From NCBI GenBank assembly GCA_002478955.1, contig DLKK01000091.1, positions 1 to 36,739 on the forward strand: DNA of 36,739 nt, read 5' to 3'. The notes under the pieces are model-generated. The model searched no databases. It was given only the letters and a program-made list of their open reading frames with translations, and was not told the DNA's origin. Source of the stretch: Treponema sp. UBA7590. Its GTDB lineage: Bacteria; Spirochaetota; Spirochaetia; Treponematales; Treponemataceae. Both the position numbers and the translations under genes were made by a program. Below, one piece after another: positions 33,924 through 36,739 of the stretch (positions are counted from its first letter, which is position 1; each line of letters opens with the position of its first letter).

Positions 33924-35573
33924 TTAAATCGTTTGTGCCAGCAGACCAGATATTGTAAAAGCATGGTCGCCGATTTTTTCGATTTGTCTTACTATGTCAA
34001 GGTATAAAAGCTCGGATTTTACGTCTGCGCCGCTCTCAAGGCGTTTCCGGGCAAGTTTTTTCAGATTTTTTCTATATAAATCAATCGAATCTTCAAGTTC
34101 TGTTGCCATCGCAATCTTATCTTCGTTCAAATGCTTATTAATATTTATATGGATAAACTGCAAAAACTGCCGGGCTAGCTCAACATATGGAATAAGACGC
34201 TCCATATCATCCTGCTCAAATTTCATTTTTTTCTCAATGCTTTTTTTCAGCAAAAGTCCGGCCGCCAAAACCTGATCCGTCATCGACTCAATTTCATCAA
34301 TAACGCTAATCATTATAGAAACATTTGTTCGCTGGGGTTCTGTCAAAGCAAGCTGCTGGCAATTAATCGCGTAACGAACAAGCTGCTCGTGCATCTGGTC
34401 GCAATAATTTTCCTCATAAATCATACCTTCAATGTGTTCATCAATAAAATCATCATTTCTAGCCTTTATTCCAATCTGAAGATGATCAAACATTTCGCGC
34501 GCAACATCAGTCATATCCGCAATTTCTTTCTCCATCCTGATTATATGCATCGCCGGATTTTCTTTTGTAAACGCGCTTTCCGCAAATTCCAAAAGATAAG
34601 CGGATTTTTCCTTTTTTCCATCATCCTTTATTATTTTTCTTGAAAGAGCCACAAGCTGATTGCTGAAAGGCATTAAAATCGCAGTATTCAATGTCTTAAA
34701 TACTGTATGCAACATCGAAATTTGAATAGCAATATTATCAACCGGCGTAATCCAAACCACAAGGTGAACAAACGGCTTAAAGAAAATCAACGCAAGTCCT
34801 GTTCCTATCAAATTAAAAAGAACATGAATCACCGCAGAACGCTTCGCTTCCGCGCAGCTTCCAAAACTCGCCATAATCGCATCAATCGTTGAACCTATAT
34901 TTGAGCCAAGAGTCATCGCACAAGCAACATCTAGCGTTATAATTTTATTATATGCCATGGTAATAACAATAGCGCTGAATGCGCTGGAAGAATGCATCAA
35001 CGCCGTAATAATCACGCCAATTACCACACTTAAAAGAATTGAAAATGCTCCCCAGCTCTGCATTGCACCAATAAAAGAAAGTTTGGAAGCATCAAAATTA
35101 AAAACATCGGAAAGTCCGCTAAGTCCCATGAACAAAAGTCCAAAGCCCATAACAGCCTCACCGATGTTTTTACAACGCAAATCTTTTAATAAAGTCAGAA
35201 AAAATCCAAGCCCAAAAATCGGAATCGCAAACGCTGAAATCTTAAAATTGAATCCAAACAGCGCAACAATCCATGCAGTAATTGTGGTTCCAATATTCGC
35301 GCCATAAATAACGCCCACAGATTGCGACAGCGTTAAAAGCCCGGCATTTATAAACGAAATAACCATGACCGTAGTCGCACCTGATGACTGAATAATCATT
35401 GTAATTCCAAGCCCTGTCAGAAGCCCGACAAATTTATTACCAGTCATCATGCTCAAAGCCCGCTGAAGTTTTTCGCCTGCACTTTTCTGCACTCCTGAAC
35501 TCATCAGTCGCATTCCATAAAGCAAAAAACCAAGGCTTCCGATCAAAAGCAGAATCGCATTACAAATAGCCAT
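33924..35573 (-). CDS. Na/Pi-cotransporter II-like protein with PhoU-like C-terminal domain
   Basis: A 549-residue membrane protein. The first ~320 residues are two inverted transporter repeats: the first has IIQSSGATTVMVI and GANIGTTITAW, the second ALMHSSSAFSAIVI and GSNIGSTIDA. QSS motifs form the phosphate/sodium site in this family; here the second Gln is replaced by His. Residues about 340-549 are helical and PhoU-like (ADMTDVAREMFDHL ... IVRQIEKIGDHA), probably a cytoplasmic regulatory domain. It should import phosphate or sense it. Length is normal. Its last 14 codons and stop are repeated three times downstream, so its 3' end is a site of repeated rearrangement. Confidence 0.9.
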   Translation of the reverse strand: MAICNAILLLIGSLGFLLYGMRLMSSGVQKSAGEKLQRALSMMTGNKFVGLLTGLGITMIIQSSGATTVMVISFINAGLLTLSQSVGVIYGANIGTTITAWIVALFGFNFKISAFAIPIFGLGFFLTLLKDLRCKNIGEAVMGFGLLFMGLSGLSDVFNFDASKLSFIGAMQSWGAFSILLSVVIGVIITALMHSSSAFSAIVITMAYNKIITLDVACAMTLGSNIGSTIDAIMASFGSCAEAKRSAVIHVLFNLIGTGLALIFFKPFVHLVVWITPVDNIAIQISMLHTVFKTLNTAILMPFSNQLVALSRKIIKDDGKKEKSAYLLEFAESAFTKENPAMHIIRMEKEIADMTDVAREMFDHLQIGIKARNDDFIDEHIEGMIYEENYCDQMHEQLVRYAINCQQLALTEPQRTNVSIMISVIDEIESMTDQVLAAGLLLKKSIEKKMKFEQDDMERLIPYVELARQFLQFIHININKHLNEDKIAMATELEDSIDLYRKNLKKLARKRLESGADVKSELLYLDIVRQIEKIGDHAFTISGLLAQTI

Positions 35574-35640
35574 CGAAATATTTTCCCCTAAGAAAAGCTT
35601 ATTTTAAAAGAAAATAGTATTTTTTTCACAAAAACCTTCA

Positions 35641-35949
35641 TCAAACCAAAAACCATTCCAAAATAAAAACAACAATACAACAAACTGATGCAACAGAAAA
35701 AAGTCCACCACCCAAAAAAGCAACCACAACTCCAAAAACAAGAGCCGCAATTCCTGCAATAGGAATTTGAGTAGCCTGAACAATAGCAGGAAAAGTCATC
35801 ACTGCCAAAGTTATATAGGGAACATAAAATAAAAAAGATTTTACAAATTTATTCTGAATTGGTTTTCTAATTAAAGTAAGTGGCAACACACGAATCAAAT
35901 AAGAAACGACAAAAGAAATTAAAATGTAAATCCAGACATTTCTAGTCAT
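35641..35949 (-). CDS. azlD: AzlD-family branched-chain amino acid exporter subunit
   Basis: A 102-residue, very hydrophobic protein with about four transmembrane helices. The AzlD pattern is visible: N-terminal WIYILISFVVSYLIRVLPLTLI, then KFVKSFLFYVPYITLAVMTFPAI. It partners AzlC in exporting branched-chain amino acids or analogues. AGGAG lies six bases before the ATG, and the ATG overlaps the end of azlC by 8 nt, so translation is probably coupled. Confidence 0.88.
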   Translation of the reverse strand: MTRNVWIYILISFVVSYLIRVLPLTLIRKPIQNKFVKSFLFYVPYITLAVMTFPAIVQATQIPIAGIAALVFGVVVAFLGGGLFSVASVCCIVVFILEWFLV

Positions 35950-36697
35950 TTCTTACTCCTTTTGAAACCAAGTTTTCTTCAGTATTTTCATTTTTTTCTG
36001 AAGAATCGTCAACAGGTTTTACAAGGGCACATACAGCAGAAATCAAAACTGTAAGAATAATAGTCCTTGTTCCTCCAGAAATCTCCTTAATTCCAGGCAA
36101 AACAGAACAAAGATAACTAAAACAAAAACCGGCAAAAACGCCTGATGCAATAACAAGATTTTTTTTACATGGTGGAATAATAATTGCAATAAACATTCCA
36201 TACAAGGCGACACTCAAAGCGCTAACAACACGGACAGGAAGATAAGTTCCAGCAATAACTCCAAGGGAAGTCGCAATACACCACATCGGAATCGCGAAAA
36301 TCATTGCACCATAATTATAAAAAGGATCCAAATCTCCCTTTCGGGCAATAGAAATGCCAAAAAGTTCATCAGTTATTCCATAACCAACAAAAAAACGATG
36401 AAAAAATGGCATTTCAGGATTTATTCTTTGACTTAAAGAACAACTCATCAAAAAATATCTAGCATTTATAACCAAAGTTGCAACAGCAACCTCAACATAA
36501 GTAGCTTTAGCTTGAATTGATGAAAAAAGGGCATATTCTCCAGCACTTGCAACATCCAAAAAACTAGCAAAAAATGCTTCCATGGAAGACAAACCCGCAT
36601 TTCTAGCAACAATTCCCAAAGAAAAAGCCACAGCGAAATAACCAAGTCCTATTGGAATTCCATCCCTTAATCCCTCAAAAAAAACATTTCTTTTCAT
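35942..36697 (-). CDS. azlC: AzlC-family branched-chain amino acid exporter, large subunit
   Basis: The start is taken as ATG 36697 (MKRNVFFEGLRDGIP), which matches where the family begins; the frame is open a few codons further. The 251-residue product has about seven to eight transmembrane helices. Typical blocks are RDGIPIGLGYFAVAFSLGI, the DVASAGEYALFS region and INARYFLMSCSLS, and GYGITDELFGIS. The C-terminal ~25 residues are charged (DDSSEKNENTEENL). With AzlD it forms a two-part exporter, and it may balance branched-chain amino acid pools made through IlvC. No clear Shine-Dalgarno is seen. Confidence 0.9.
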   Translation of the reverse strand: MKRNVFFEGLRDGIPIGLGYFAVAFSLGIVARNAGLSSMEAFFASFLDVASAGEYALFSSIQAKATYVEVAVATLVINARYFLMSCSLSQRINPEMPFFHRFFVGYGITDELFGISIARKGDLDPFYNYGAMIFAIPMWCIATSLGVIAGTYLPVRVVSALSVALYGMFIAIIIPPCKKNLVIASGVFAGFCFSYLCSVLPGIKEISGGTRTIILTVLISAVCALVKPVDDSSEKNENTEENLVSKGVRND

Positions 36698-36739
36698 ATA
36701 TAAAAAAAACAACCAGCAAAAAAAAAAGCCCGGCGGCTG

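Larger units (their letters stand above)
33594..33990 (-). repeat. Four-unit array copying the 3' end of the Na/Pi transporter gene
   Basis: Anchor positions of the shared GATAT(C/T)GTAAAAGC are 33629, 33735, 33841 and 33949, giving periods of 106, 106 and 108 bp. The rightmost unit is the real gene end. On the minus strand, all four encode DHAFTISGLLAQTI plus TAA. Against the gene copy, the first unit (33629) differs in six codons, the second in six and the third in one, all synonymous. The sequence after the stop is also shared between units. The three downstream units each have a hairpin where the gene has coding sequence. Confidence 0.9.

Noticed and set aside
33594..33990. CRISPR array or integron attC cassettes
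   Set aside because: Units are 106-108 bp and homologous throughout, with no unique spacers and no cas genes. The paired R/L core boxes expected of attC sites were not recognised, and each unit matches the adjacent gene's coding end instead.
33675..34007. 110-codon plus-strand reading frame across the array
   Set aside because: It consists of the repeated units read antisense and runs into the transporter gene; no ribosome binding site or independent coding signal.
1..36739. Sigma-54 (-24/-12) promoters
   Set aside because: Although rpoN is present, I found no convincing TGGC-N8-TTGC pair upstream of any gene here; a systematic scan was not possible by eye.
1..36739. tRNA or rRNA genes
   Set aside because: No T-loop (GGTTCGAATCC-like) with a matching acceptor stem and no rRNA core sequence was seen.

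Overview
This window looks like chromosomal DNA from a host-associated spirochaete, most likely Treponema or a close relative. The reasons are the AT-rich genes, a spirochaete-style lipobox (FSC) on a giant secreted lipoprotein, two nine-base G tracts placed where treponemes use them for phase variation, and a mix of housekeeping genes with GGDEF/HD-GYP signalling. The genus is an inference from style, not from a marker gene. No rRNA, tRNA, CRISPR array or complete insertion sequence was seen.

Layout: 1-545 is a homopolymer-rich stretch without a convincing gene, ending in a perfect 13-bp hairpin. 597-3499 (minus) holds pgsA, a cytidylate-kinase-like protein with a BON-like tail, and a DUF1015 protein. 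3547-9764 (plus) holds rpoN, an endonuclease/exonuclease/phosphatase lipoprotein, aroA, a membrane GGDEF protein and an orphan adenine methyltransferase. ychF (minus) and gdhA (plus) follow, then an HD-GYP phosphodiesterase (minus). 14469-16693 (plus) holds a HU protein, a HU-transmembrane-LysM-like fusion and an Rpn-type nuclease; five exact-period 22-bp repeats lie just downstream. 17055-27254 (minus) is one 3399-codon lipoprotein gene. Then come ilvC (plus), a small alarmone synthetase and purB (minus), a small outer-membrane protein (minus), ybaK (plus), a repeat array abutting the 3' end of a Na/Pi-cotransporter-like gene (minus), and azlD/azlC (minus).

Themes: (1) surface variation: a G9 tract sits inside the giant lipoprotein gene, and another G9 tract forms most of the -35/-10 spacer of the outer-membrane protein gene. 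(2) Many genes have a -10 box 5-8 nt before the ATG and no Shine-Dalgarno sequence, which suggests leaderless mRNAs. (3) The Rpn nuclease gene has an in-frame internal AGGAG + ATG ATG that would make a 68-residue C-terminal product, matching the known Rpn-long/Rpn-short toxin-inhibitor arrangement. (4) The last 14 codons plus stop of the Na/Pi transporter recur three more times downstream in 106-108-bp units. Every difference between copies within those codons is synonymous, and each extra unit carries a hairpin with compensatory changes. This array is the least explained structure in the window.
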